64,000 nucleotides of DNA from the NCBI GenBank assembly GCA_013365365.1, contig JABVXU010000226.1, positions 22,871-86,870 of the forward strand, in the 5' to 3' direction. Of this stretch, positions 1 to 11,065 are shown in pieces; position 1 is the stretch's first letter, and the number at the start of each line of letters is the position of its first letter. The notes under the pieces are model-generated. The model saw nothing but the letters and a program-made list of their open reading frames with translations. It had not been told where the DNA came from and did not search any database. The position numbers were made by a program, and so were the translations under genes. This DNA comes from Cruorifilaria tuberocauda (lineage: Eukaryota > Nematoda > Chromadorea > Rhabditida > Onchocercidae).

Positions 1-590
1 TGGACTAATAATGGTCGGAGGTTCATTTCTTCATGCTTTTTTCAGTATTGTGGTGACATTATCACCGGTCTTTCATTGTTATCAGATGCTGTGATGCGCT
101 TACGACACAAAGAGCAAAAAGACCTGCTTATCGTTGATTTATTTTTACAACGGCGATGCCTTTACAGATTAGGGCAAGTTTTTCCATTTTAACAGTTTTA
201 AATTTCTTTATCGTAAATATGTTTTTCAAAATAAATCTTTCAAAAAAATTTTTCTAATTATTTTAAATAAATTTATCGCAAATATGTTTTCAAAATAAAT
301 TAATGATTCGATTATTTTAAAATGCAATACAAGATTCATTAAGACTTATTTATAACTGGCTTATTAAATCGAACACGATTTGCAGGGAATTTAGTCGTTA
401 CGAATGTTATCACGAAGTGCTGGGTAAAGCAGAATCCTATTTCATGGGAACACCAGTTCCACGAAGCCGCCGCATATCAATAGTATTTCGTGATCTGCCA
501 CGCAATATACAACAAAATGAACTGCAAGCCACCATCGATATTACGGAGAAAAGACAAATACTACAAAGTGATACCGAAAAAATAATTTAA
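1..590 (+). CDS. ALKBH7: ALKBH7-like mitochondrial dioxygenase, 3' part
   Basis: C-terminal two exons of a gene that begins before the window. Exon 1 is 1-173 and exon 2 is 386-590 (TAA at 588-590). The reading GLSLLSDAVMRL, then the exon-2 run YECYHEVLG...PRSRRISIVFRDLP, matches the end of ALKBH7, the mitochondrial Fe(II)/2-oxoglutarate-dependent AlkB-family protein linked to programmed necrosis and fatty-acid metabolism. The RRIS arginines expected to bind 2-oxoglutarate are present; the iron-binding HxD lies upstream, outside the window. The frame only joins if the intron starts with GC at 174-175 (AG|GCAAGT) and ends with TGCAG at 385, giving the sequence YRLGEFSRYE. This makes it a GC-AG intron. 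The stop codon overlaps a minus-strand ORF stop. Confidence 0.88.
174..385 (+). other. GC-AG intron in ALKBH7
   Basis: The donor reads AG|GCAAGT and the acceptor TTTGCAG. No GT in this stretch keeps the ALKBH7 frame open, whereas the GC donor joins exons in phase 2 and restores the conserved family sequence. Confidence 0.8.
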
Positions 591-784
591 TTATTATCAC
601 GCCAAACTCTATTTAGGAGATTTTCTTTAGGAAAATTTTGAGTCAAACCTTCATATTTTTCTTTTAAAAGAAAGAGCTCTTGATGATAGAGAAACTCTAC
701 AATGCGAAACCATCTGCTGGATGAATTGACTATTGCATTTTCAAATTTAATCACATCGGAAAAATTGTATTTACAACGATACAT
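587..784 (-). CDS. Small ORF, 65 codons, unrecognised
   Basis: An ATG-started minus-strand ORF with stop at 587-589, overlapping the ALKBH7 stop on the other strand. The product is rich in charged and aromatic residues, with a helical stretch WFRIVEFLYHQELFLLKEKY that could form a short coiled coil. It could be a whole micro-protein, the last exon of a spliced gene, or chance. I recognise no family with confidence; a faint similarity in pattern to small ciliary coiled-coil proteins is not enough to name it. Confidence 0.3.
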   Translation of the reverse strand: MYRCKYNFSDVIKFENAIVNSSSRWFRIVEFLYHQELFLLKEKYEGLTQNFPKENLLNRVWRDNN

Positions 785-1515
785 TTACTTATCTTTAGTG
801 TATATAGTAGTGGCCAAAGAAAAATTGAACTTTGCATCTAGAAAATCACTCACCGACTAAGACTTATAATCATGGAGGAACTTAACATATACTTAAGAAA
901 AAGACACCGCACTGAATCAGTACTGACGACATTATAATGCAGTTTTTTAAATAATACACAATTCAAAAATATATCAAATTTCCCACAACCCATAACAAAT
1001 TTATTAAAACATTTTAAAGAGCAACTATAATTACTACTTGATGAAAGTATATTAGGAAGAAATTCATGAATAAAACATATAAACGATAGCAAAAAGCAAG
1101 AACATCATTCCGAAATTTAATCCGGCTTCACTGAAAATTTCTCTGGAGATCTCCAAATAAAAACTTGCAGTGAAAAATTTTCAAACCGCATCAGGGTGTT
1201 GAAGTCAAAAGCTCCAGAGTGTTCATTTTTTAACTCCTTTTTCACCTCTAATTATTATCTCAATTTTACCCTTTGAAGATTTGTAAATTTCACTTGTAAA
1301 TTCAACATTCGCATATATTTCTCAATCTATATCAGATAAACGCTCACATTTCTATAAAAAAGATTCAGTTTCCTGCTGTCTTAGAAAATAAAAACAAATT
1401 AGAAGCAAACTTACGATCCAACTTTGCAATACTTGGTAGTTTTTAGAACATAATATTCCACAATGAAAAAAACTTGGCACAAAGAAAACAATATGAAATA
1501 TCAAAACTTCCCGAT
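785..1515. other. AT-rich spacer downstream of CHMP2A
   Basis: No supported exon. It probably holds the 3' UTR of CHMP2A, which is transcribed leftward. A minus ORF at 850-1092 has no coding character or splice partners. Confidence 0.5.
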
Positions 1516-3344
1516 TCATTCCCGGCGTAGGTTTTCTAACCTGGCTTGTAAATCAGCATCGGCGTCCGATAATGCTGCTTGTGGTTGCCGGTTTTGATCA
1601 GCTGGTTTCAATGAACCCTGTGCTGTAGGTATTGCTGAGAGTTCTTCATTCATTTGAATTCCTAATTCATCTAGCACCTGGAAAAATGCCATAAATATTA
1701 TCTTTCGGAATGTTACTTTAAATCTTCTGGAAATCATCTCATTATCTATGATACAGTATGTATGGATAGCCATGAAATTAATAGATTTATGCCATAGACA
1801 GAAAAGTGAAAACTTCCTTTGACTTTGATAGGATATCAAACTAATAACCAAAAACTGAGTAGCATTCTTTAAAGGCAAGCTTTAAGTTAACAAAAGAGAA
1901 ACTTAGAATAGCTTGCCGACTTAATATCTCTCCTCATTAAGACGAAAATATAGTAAAACATTAAAAAGGTCGTACCAGATATATAGTCCAAACATACATC
2001 TACTTGAATGTATAAGTAAAGCAGTATCAAAAATTATGAAATTTAGTAACCTATGCACCGACTGTCACACGAACATATAAGCAGCAGGACTTCTCTCATC
2101 CGTGTCCTGTACAATCTTCAGCTCTTTCTTAATTCAGAGAAAAAAAAGAACTTTTAGATTGATTAATACAATGAAAAATTGGAGAAAATTGGGAACTTTA
2201 TACCTGAGCAACAATTGCATCCGTTTCCTCTTCGTCACCCTCATCTGCAATAGCATCATCAACTGCTTCGCCCATCATTTCTTCTTTCATATCCATAATT
2301 TCTGACTGCTTTTCAAACTCCATCATTATTTTCTGGATCTGAGGCAAATTTAGCTGCCGGTTCATGTTTTGCATTGCTCGTGTTACTCCTCTCATAGCTT
2401 GTGCCATTGCATCTTGACTTTTCAAAGTTTGCACCTGCAAATGATTCATTTCCAACATTACGATATATCCATTTAAAATTTCTGAAAAAATTTAAATAGA
2501 ATGAAAACATGTTTAGAAGTAATTTACAAATATCGAACTCTTGAAACATTCATAACGAACTTCACTAGACTACTATTAACGCTATCCACATCAGATTGCA
2601 TCAAAAATAATTTAAAATGACATGTTCAAATCACCCCGTATTTTAAATATAAAATAAACATCAATTCAAATTTCCAGACTGAGAATTTAGGATAGTTTTT
2701 ACTTTGTATCAACAATTGCAGGTATGGTAATAAAATTATTATAGAAGAAAAATGGACAATAAAATAAATACCCTCAATGAAACTGCCTGTATATTGGCTT
2801 TCATCATGATAAATTTTTTGATATGTCGGCGAGTTCGGACAAGATCCTTTGCCATGACTTTGACGGACTCCTGTAAAAACATATAAAATTTTTGACTAAA
2901 AATGTGGAACTATTCGAAGTTGATATGTAAAAACGTATCAGACATTAAAAACACATTCAAAAAACTATATTGTTCTTGCCATTTAGCCTTTCTCGTAATT
3001 TAGCACAGCAGTTGCTTTTTTTAATTAAACTGAATTTTGAACGGAATTAAATGTAATCGTTATCCAAAACGACTCGAATCCTGGAGAGAGATTTTCTGCT
3101 TGCATATGTGAAAGATTTTATGGCCTTAAGGTTGCTAAATATTGTATGTTATTGAAAATATAAATGTATTCCTTACCATTTGATTCATTTTAGCCATCTT
3201 CTTAATATCAGCTATAACTTTTTTCTCCTGTATTTCGAGACGTGATCGCTCGCGATCCAGTTCACGCATTGCTTTATTCAACGCTCTCTGATTTTGCCGT
3301 AACATTTCAGCGGGTGTCTTCTTTCGACCAAAGAGGAAATCCAT
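1516..3344 (-). CDS. CHMP2A: CHMP2A, ESCRT-III subunit
   Basis: Complete gene of four exons: 3344-3177, 2870-2772, 2434-2204 and 1677-1516. All joins are in phase 0 and give 219 residues, close to the 222 of human CHMP2A. The protein opens with MDFLFGRKKTPAEMLRQ (membrane-inserting N-terminus) and continues through the basic helical core (ESVKVMAKDLVRTRRHIKK) and the PQIQKIMMEFEKQ helix. An acidic linker (DEGDEEETD) leads to the C-terminal MIT-interacting motif DADLQARLENLRRE. CHMP2A caps ESCRT-III filaments and recruits VPS4 in multivesicular body sorting, cytokinesis and membrane repair. It is arranged head to head with the BTB gene at 4023, with 678 bp between start codons. Confidence 0.97.
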
Positions 3345-4022
3345 TTTGATAATATTCCGTTTGAATTTGAAGCTGAAAAATTATGAAAATACAAACTAAT
3401 CCTATCCATTAAGTGCATCTTTTTGGCATTAGTAATACTTTTACATGTCCTATCTGCACACTTGAACAGTATAACAGTTTAATGAAACCACTTCATTTGA
3501 CTTACTCGTACCTCACTGTAAAGTGTTATCGATGATGAATATTTAACAAACTAAATCTTTCAGTCACTTAACAGAGAGCATCTTCTCCGTGATAAGCTTC
3601 CCTGAAAAATATCCATTAAGGAAACTTTAGGAAATGTTCACGAATCTCCCAAAAAAAGAAAAAAAAAAAGATTTCGTAAACCATTCAGCAAAAAAATTCC
3701 AAGAGCACAAAAGTTTGAATCTCAATTATTGAAGCTAAGGAAGAAGCTGATTCATAGAAACAATGAATCATAGGCAAACTCTCTAGTGTTCTACGAAATC
3801 TTAAGTTCATCATCATCTACCACCACACCCCGCCATCTCACACGTGTGCAAACGTAAACAATACTCCAAGCCGAAAATACCAAATAATTCGCAAATTTGA
3901 CTCGCTATGCAAATTTTGCACCTCATCGCTTCAAATTTAATTATTTCAATTTTATTGAAGAATAAATTGAAATGAAGTTAATCAATTAGTTCATTGTTAA
4001 GAACTTACTGCAAACCTTTCGC
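3345..4022. promoter_or_regulatory. Shared upstream region of CHMP2A and BTB gene
   Basis: A 678-bp gap between two divergent start codons, so it must hold both promoters unless one leader is longer. I see A-runs near 3652-3670 and no clear TATA or Inr element. Function is inferred from gene orientation only. Confidence 0.4.
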
Positions 4023-6753
4023 ATGGCATCGTCGAAGTATGGCAAAGGTCGTAGAAGCAATTTTATTATCATCAACAATCCGAAGGTTCGCGAAAGTTTT
4101 TCTCGATCTGAAAGTCGGAATAGAATAAATGTTAGGATAGAAAAATGAGTTATCTTAAAGTTCTTAAAGGAATAATTTCACGATTACTTTTTACTTATAA
4201 TCTTTTTCATCTAATAAAGGAGATTTTTTTCGGTGAAAAAATTTCAGCAATATATTTTTTTCGGCTAATTAAGGTAACTACGCAAAGCTATCAACGAATC
4301 CTGAAATTAGATGACAGTGAATTTGTAATTAACAATGAACAGATGATTGCTGCGTCAAATTTTCTCAAACGATTGCTTACTGGTGGTACATATTTAAAAA
4401 TTAATTGTAATAATTTAATTTCAAAGATTTTAAAGAGAACCTGGTCTATTTGTCTAATTTTTGAGCTTTTCTTTATTATTCTTCTAAAAACTTTGAATGC
4501 ATTGAAATGAATATACTATAAATATGTAATTCAAGGAACTTGGAATTAGCTTTAGTTTTAAAATTTCTAGAATTTTTTCAAATCCAATTTTCTTCTCCTT
4601 TTTCCTTAAACAAAATCCAATAGGAAATCTCATCATTGCTATATTATATGCTACGATCTAATTATTTTTAGCATAGTTGTTGAAATTTAATATTTTATGA
4701 AATTGAAACTAAAATCTCAAACATTTCATAAAATTTTTACTAAATTTAATCTTTCTAGAAAATCAATCAGAGAAAAAGAAAGTGATTGTGCTTAACGACT
4801 TGAAAGAAAAACAGCCATGCTTCGATGCGATCGGTTTAGCAATTGCAATTTCATTTGCAAACGGCTGTGCTAAAATACCACTGAATCAGGTAAATTTTGC
4901 ATAAAACACTATAACTTTTACTCTCTTTCAAATTAGGTTAAAATTTGTTTCAAACTTTTGAATGAAATATAATCTGAATTTTCCGTTTTAAAGGTTATTA
5001 ATGCATTGGCAGCAGCAAATGCTCTCGAAATGTGGAATATGCGGAGAGCACTTATTGAACAACTTTCCATATTAGCAGCTCAACCGGAAAGTGCGCCATT
5101 TGCTATTAATGTTGCTGTATGTAATTTGGAAAAAGATAAGGCAAAATATGTCGTAAAGGTTACTTTAAGTATTATTCTTGCTTCCATAACAAAATTCAAT
5201 TTATAAATTTGAAATTTTGTTTATCAAATTTATATCTTTGTTGTAGCAATCCTTGAATAAATTCGATGAAGTAATCAAACAACGTAACTTTCCTGTTATC
5301 AATGATACAACTTTCGAATTCTTCATTTCTCTTTTTATTTACGAAGTACACTTTTCGATTGAAATTATCATATTTCATCCAATAGGAAATTTCAATTGAA
5401 CGAAACGATATTTATGCATAAAATAGATTTTACGAAAATTGTTCATTGATTGTTTTGTTTGAATGGACATAACTTATCTCATTTTGATAAAGCGTAGCCT
5501 TCAAGTTAAATATGATCTTGTATCAATCAGTGTTTCAGCAAAAGCTCATTATCTTTATTATCAGAAATCAATTTTTTGTGATCTGATAGCTAGATGATAG
5601 GTGAAAAGTTCGATTTGAATTATTATAGCAGGAAAAGGAAATCTAATGCTTTAAATTTTCAGCATTCTTGTATAATCGAGAAACATAAAAAGGAGGAAGC
5701 AGCGGAATCAGCATTTCATGCAATCAAATTCTGGTGTAATAATGATAATCAACGTTATATGGTTGATTCATTTTGGTATTTCAAGAAGATAGGATAGTTA
5801 AACAAAATAGAATTGTATAAGTGAATTTTAAAAAAAAAAAGGAAATCTTGTAGTCTTTTTAGAAAATTCTTTAGTGTGTAACGAACATGCTCAATAAATT
5901 TCGACCTTTCTGCGACTTTGATATCATCGATCATATTGAACGATTAATCGCATCAAATTCAGCGATTCGTTCGCCTCGGTTTCTCTTTTGCGCTTTTCAT
6001 TTTATTGCATGGAACTATGTATTATTCGAAGTTTTTATTTACGAAAAATTTAGGACAATAATTCGAAATTAAATCTAAAACTTGAGAGATTATAATCTAT
6101 TGCAAAAAGTTATTAATTGTTCATTGATTAATTATTAAATGTAGCCTTCGTCTTTCTAGAAATAAGGTGGAAATGATGGATGATACCGCAGCTCGATGTA
6201 ATAAGCCTAAAATAACACATACGGCTACTGATGATCCACTTGCTGATTCGGATGAACCGTTGAAATATGGTAAATTTTAGGAATGATCCTATTCAAAATC
6301 ATTCATCAATCACATGGAATAAGTCAGATGTTAAAAAAACCGAATAAAATGAAAAATAAGAGAAAAACTATAAAAACTTTCTATTCCTTTTGTAACAAAT
6401 TATTACATTGCCTTCAAAAGCTTACAAAAATATACAGTAACATCCCATAACACATTATAGAAACATTCGATCAAATTGAACTTCCAGAAGCTATACCGGA
6501 TGCTAATGGGATTCGTCATTATTCATTTATCGTAATGTCTTTTTTTCTTTTCAAAATTCGCATCATTAAAAAAAACCATACAACAATAATAATGATGTGT
6601 AAATTTAGATTTTATTTAAAGTATTCCTACTTGATCTAATCCTAATTAATGTTATAGGTGGAATTTGAAGCGCCAAAAAAATTGCTTAAATCGAATAAGC
6701 CAAAATTTATTAGCTTGCAACTTCAAGCAGTTCTGGAATGCCCAAATCAATAA
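4023..6753 (+). CDS. BTB-BACK domain protein, kelch-less
   Basis: Nine exons: 4023-4085, 4274-4385, 4759-4889, 4994-5158, 5247-5345, 5663-5775, 6145-6269, 6461-6531 and 6658-6753. Phases join throughout and give 324 residues. Residues about 27-115 have the BTB/POZ pattern: LDDSEFVINNEQMIAAS, then FLKRLLTG, VIVLNDL, and INALAAANALEMW, which resembles the classic AAxxLQM helix. The next region resembles BACK, including EEAAESAFHAIKFW. The C-terminus has no kelch repeats and no recognised domain. BTB-BACK proteins commonly dimerise and act as Cullin-3 substrate adaptors; that role here is inference. The exon 5 to 6 join is the least certain, because another open stretch lies at 5495-5585. An alternative is a nematode-specific BTB protein with a non-ubiquitin role. 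Confidence 0.7.
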
Positions 6754-7257
6754 GTACTACATAAACATCAATAAGTGCCACATATTACTTTAATCCATTT
6801 CCTCTCTAAAAAAAATACTGGACTAGCATGCTTGATTGTTTATTATCTTGATAATAAAATTATCAGATAGTAAAGAATGATATTGTATTTGGCTAGCTCA
6901 TCGTCCATTTAATACCGCTTTTTCAATATTTTTAATTAAGGAGTAATTATAACAAAAATTGAAAAATTGATTTTATTAAGCTTAAAAAAATTTTAAACAA
7001 TTAAAATAATTTGCTTTTGAATTGTACAGCCATTCAACACTTTCCATTCTATTTATTAATTAAGCTAAGTCTATTAATTTCACTTAGAAAATATCTCACC
7101 AATTAGTGATGTTCAGAACTTAAAATTTCTCAAACAATAACATTCTAATTCAGTTGTTATCACTTGCATACTGCTATAAATTGCCAAGATCATTTTTGAA
7201 ACAATAATATTTATTTAGCTATTCTTGAAAATAACACGTCACGTAAGTATTTTTTTA
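6754..7257. other. Spacer between convergent genes
   Basis: AT-rich, no exon seen. It carries the 3' ends of the BTB gene and of sphingomyelin synthase. Confidence 0.5.
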
Positions 7258-9914
7258 TTATAAATGTGTTTTTACACGGTGCGCATCTAATTGCTCTGCA
7301 ATAGAACCAGCTATTGTTTGTGTATCACGTCTATTCCAATTACTAATACATCGTTTCAAACATTTTGGCCAAGATAATGGCCATTCTATTTCGTTTTGTA
7401 AACGTCCCGATGGTACATTCACTTCCAGTTCATACATTGTCCAAAATAGTAATAAACGTCGATAGGCACGTGTTCGGATACGTATGTGATGTGGTAGCAA
7501 AATGAATGAATGATAAAGGCTAAAATGAAATTTTTCACATTAATAATATTTACTGAGAATAACTGCAAATTACTTTAGCATAAAATTATTATTCAAATTT
7601 GATTGAATTCAAATACTAAATAAAAGTACGATAAAACGTAGAAGATGAGTGAGGAAATAAATTGGTTCTTAAGTTTAAGCTCAAGAAATTCTAATAACCT
7701 ACATCCAGGTAATAAAGTAGAAATATCTTTTTGCACCTTTCAATTTCTAATGAAAACAAATTGAAACATAACAAGATAAGAAAATTTTTAACCTGAAAAA
7801 GAAACTGGATAACCAGTAAGCAATTAACACATCAACACTATAATGAGTTCGTGATATTGATAAGCAAATCATACCTCCAATGCACATCAGTATTAAGCAC
7901 CATCTAAACAATGAAAACTGTATTTTCTGGAAATATTCATTGATTTGAAAAAGGAAATTCCAACTCAAAAATCAAATTTCAATGCTTTTGAAACTTCTTC
8001 AATTAAATTTGAAATTCCAAATTTAAAATTAACCTTAATGGCCAAATGGAATGTGGTGAATAATGATTGAAATAGAATGTTGTTGTCGAAACAAATACAG
8101 TATGACCGGAAAAGAAAAGATCACCACAGATCAGTTGACCATTTTCACTGAACTGTAGGCCCAGCTAAAAAATCCAAGAAGTTCAAAAAATTCTTCTCCT
8201 TTGAAAATTAACAATTATTTAAGCTAAGTTTCAAACCAAAACTGAAAAAAGAAAATATTTAAAAAAGGTTTCATTTTCTCAAAAAAATTTTTCCAGCATT
8301 ATTCGTCTAAAATCCAATAAATGATTTGAAATTCCGAATTGTGGAAGAAAATGAAAGTTCAAAATTGTAAAACACACTTACACCTTACACGTTATCACGT
8401 TACATGAAAAACATCCATAAGTGGCCAGAAGAAAAACTGATCATTTTTAATTAACTACCTGTACAGGTAAAATAATTATTTCAATTTTTTCGTTTAATCT
8501 TTAAAAAATGTTTAAAAAGAAAAGAAGTGAAACCTTGAGAGAATGTTGTGAGAATCGTTTTAGAACACTTAAAATTGTTGCTTGTTGATCTGGTTTTATA
8601 CATTTTCTATAACATTTAAAAATTTCATAATTATTTAATAATCAATTTGCGATGCGAAAACTTTATAGGTGAAAAAAGTCAAAAAATTGCAATCAGTAAT
8701 CATTTAGGGTATCAGTAACAAAAGTAATCAAACCTCAATTGACATCTTAAATTATCATTTAAATTCTCATTGTCCTTCTACAAAAATAAACCTTTGGAAT
8801 AATTCTCATCTTCCAAATATCAAACAACTGATTCAAAAACTTTCATGAATTTATGAATTTTCATGAACTTTCATGAAAAGAATTTATTCCTCGCAAATTT
8901 TAGGTTCGTTAAAATTTTTAAATTTATACAATTTGAACAGTTATTCCAATAAACCTTCAATATAATCTTCGTTTTTCTTACAATGTAATTACAAGATGAA
9001 GTGAAATATTCAAATTCAAAAATAAGGCAATAAGGATTAATAAACCTACCGGTGATTATTCTCGTAACTTGCCGGAATATGAGTAACAGCTAAGCAAATA
9101 GCTCGGAATGTATACAATACAGTTATACTGAATATCAATCGACGTAAAACAATAAATCGATATCGATGAAATACGGCAATAAATCCGAGAGCAACAACAC
9201 CCGCGATACTGGTTAACAAATCTCCGACAGCTAAAGCCCAATCTTGCTGCGGTACTATTGCAAATACCAAATCCGGTAAGGCATCTCTAAAAAAACTGAT
9301 TTAACTATCGCAACAACATTCGAATCCAAAATTTATTCTCTAAGGTAGATATAATCAAAATTATTTGGATCAATCGATGAATTATTATGAATGTTTATTG
9401 ATTTCCAATAATTGCATTTGAAGATTTCGAATAAATTAACCCAATCATTTAAATCCAAACCTACTGGTAATATCATGCGCTAGACAAATCACAAGTTGAT
9501 TTAATAATAGTGATATAATTAATGCTATAAAACAAATAAATGTTTTCATATGTTCTGGCCGATAGGTTTTCAATGAATTTTTTGTCTCTTTTTTCCCTCT
9601 GAGATTTCCTGAAAGTCAATTTATTTTCTCTTTTAATTTTTTTTCGACTATAATCAACAATCTCTGAAACATTATTTGATAATTGAACTTTTTTAAATGA
9701 TTTACAAATGAATAAATGATTAAAATATGCATTGAAAGTTTAGGCATTATCAAATTTAAACTACCTGATCCCGGCAAATTACTTATCAGTATCTAAAATT
9801 AACTTTTGAATTAAAAAAATTACTTTCTTGATCATCGCTATTTTCGTCATCGATAGATATACTATCAAAACTCCCGCTCTCTCCACTCCCTTTCCGCTCC
9901 AATTTTCTTTTCAT
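7258..9914 (-). CDS. sms: Sphingomyelin synthase
   Basis: Seven exons: 9914-9824, 9608-9465, 9284-9050, 8567-8534, 8164-8034, 7903-7793 and 7519-7258. All phases agree and give 335 residues. The enzyme moves phosphocholine from phosphatidylcholine to ceramide in Golgi or plasma membrane. The catalytic triad of the PAP2-like family is visible: His189 in CGDLFFSGHT, and His232 and Asp236 in SRTHYSVDV. Several hydrophobic segments fit six transmembrane helices. The C-terminal EWPLSWPKCLKR is typical of the family. The 95-residue N-terminal part is short and Ser/Asp-rich, with no SAM domain. Exon 4 is only 34 nt, and its reading (VLKRFSQHSLK) aligns with the human VQRILRLI region. The acceptor of exon 3 (AGAG|AT) is chosen by frame. 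Which nematode paralogue this is cannot be told. Confidence 0.92.
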
Positions 9915-11065
9915 TTCTCACTTAATTTTCAATTTTAATTTCAAATTGAATAATTTAACTTAATTTTAATCAAATTACTTAATTAACTAACAATTAATCA
10001 ATCAACAATTTTTAATCAAATTAATCAACAATTTCCAAATACTGGAATTATATCTTTAGAACGAATTTTTTTAAGATTCCAAATACTGAAATCATCTTTG
10101 AAGAATTTTACTAAAAGAATTGGAAAGAATTTTTATTTTTTAGCTTTCGATATGTAATTTTACTAAGTTATAAAACTGTTACAAAGGAATAAAAGTTTAA
10201 AATTTCCTAAAATTTTTTGTCTTGAATTAAGATTTTTTCTCTAATTTTAAGGATTTTTACGTGAAACGAAGAGGACTAATTTGATTTTCTCTCAGCTTCT
10301 TATCGATCGTGAAATGGAAACAGAAGAAAAGAGTAATTTGTTGGAATACCAACCGATCTTCTCGAACTGTAAAAATACAACAATAAACAATGGAAAATGC
10401 TTACAAAGTTTGTGTACTACAAATATTCCATTTGATTAATTTGCATAAATATTTCCAAGTTTTTTTTAATATCATTATGCAACCATGTTGACAAATCGGT
10501 TTTCCAGAAAAATCTCTGTTACATTCCCGAAATAAATCAATAAATCTATTCTTCTTTAAAATACAGTTTAAACTAACTTATGAAATAAGAAAAATAAATA
10601 AGCAAACAATATATAAACAAGCACACATATGACATATAAGTAAATAAATGATGGGATTTTATTATCAAATCCAAATTACTTCTATTGAGATTTAATTTTA
10701 TATCAGTCTTGATTATGATGATCTCGTCTATCCTTTATCATTTCATATGCAACCTATTTCAATCGAACAGTTGTCTCATTTACTTATATAAAATACATGA
10801 CATTTATTAGTTGGCAGTAAAGAACAAATTATCCGGTTTCACCTATCATTTATAATCGTTTTATCATTTATCAGTCGAAATTATTGTCTTCATGCCCAGA
10901 AAAAAACGAAATTCTATCGCATTATTTTCCTATGTATTTAAAAAAGAAAGTGGATAAATTGTTGAGAAAAACCGGAGATTATGAATAAATACACGAATGA
11001 AAAATACAGAAACAATACAAAAATGATTTAAAAAGTAAGGAGAGCATGAAAGCTTCATGAGCAAA
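9915..11065. other. Spacer between sphingomyelin synthase and chitin synthase
   Basis: About 1.15 kb of AT-rich DNA with no supported exon. It should hold the promoter of the sphingomyelin synthase gene and the 3' UTR of chitin synthase, since both genes are read leftward. Confidence 0.5.

Noticed and set aside
4145..4510. 121-codon plus-strand ORF as a separate gene
   Set aside because: Only its middle (4274-4385) is coding, as exon 2 of the BTB gene; the rest is intron.
5495..5585. Extra exon of the BTB gene
   Set aside because: Looks codon-like in one frame, but no splice phase joins it to both neighbours; the direct join gives a clean 324-residue protein.
8395..8445. Cys-containing exon of sphingomyelin synthase
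   Set aside because: Phase fits neither side without dropping conserved residues; the 34-nt exon at 8567-8534 fits both.
9056..9241. Second minus-strand ORF in the sphingomyelin synthase region
   Set aside because: Out-of-frame shadow of exon 3.
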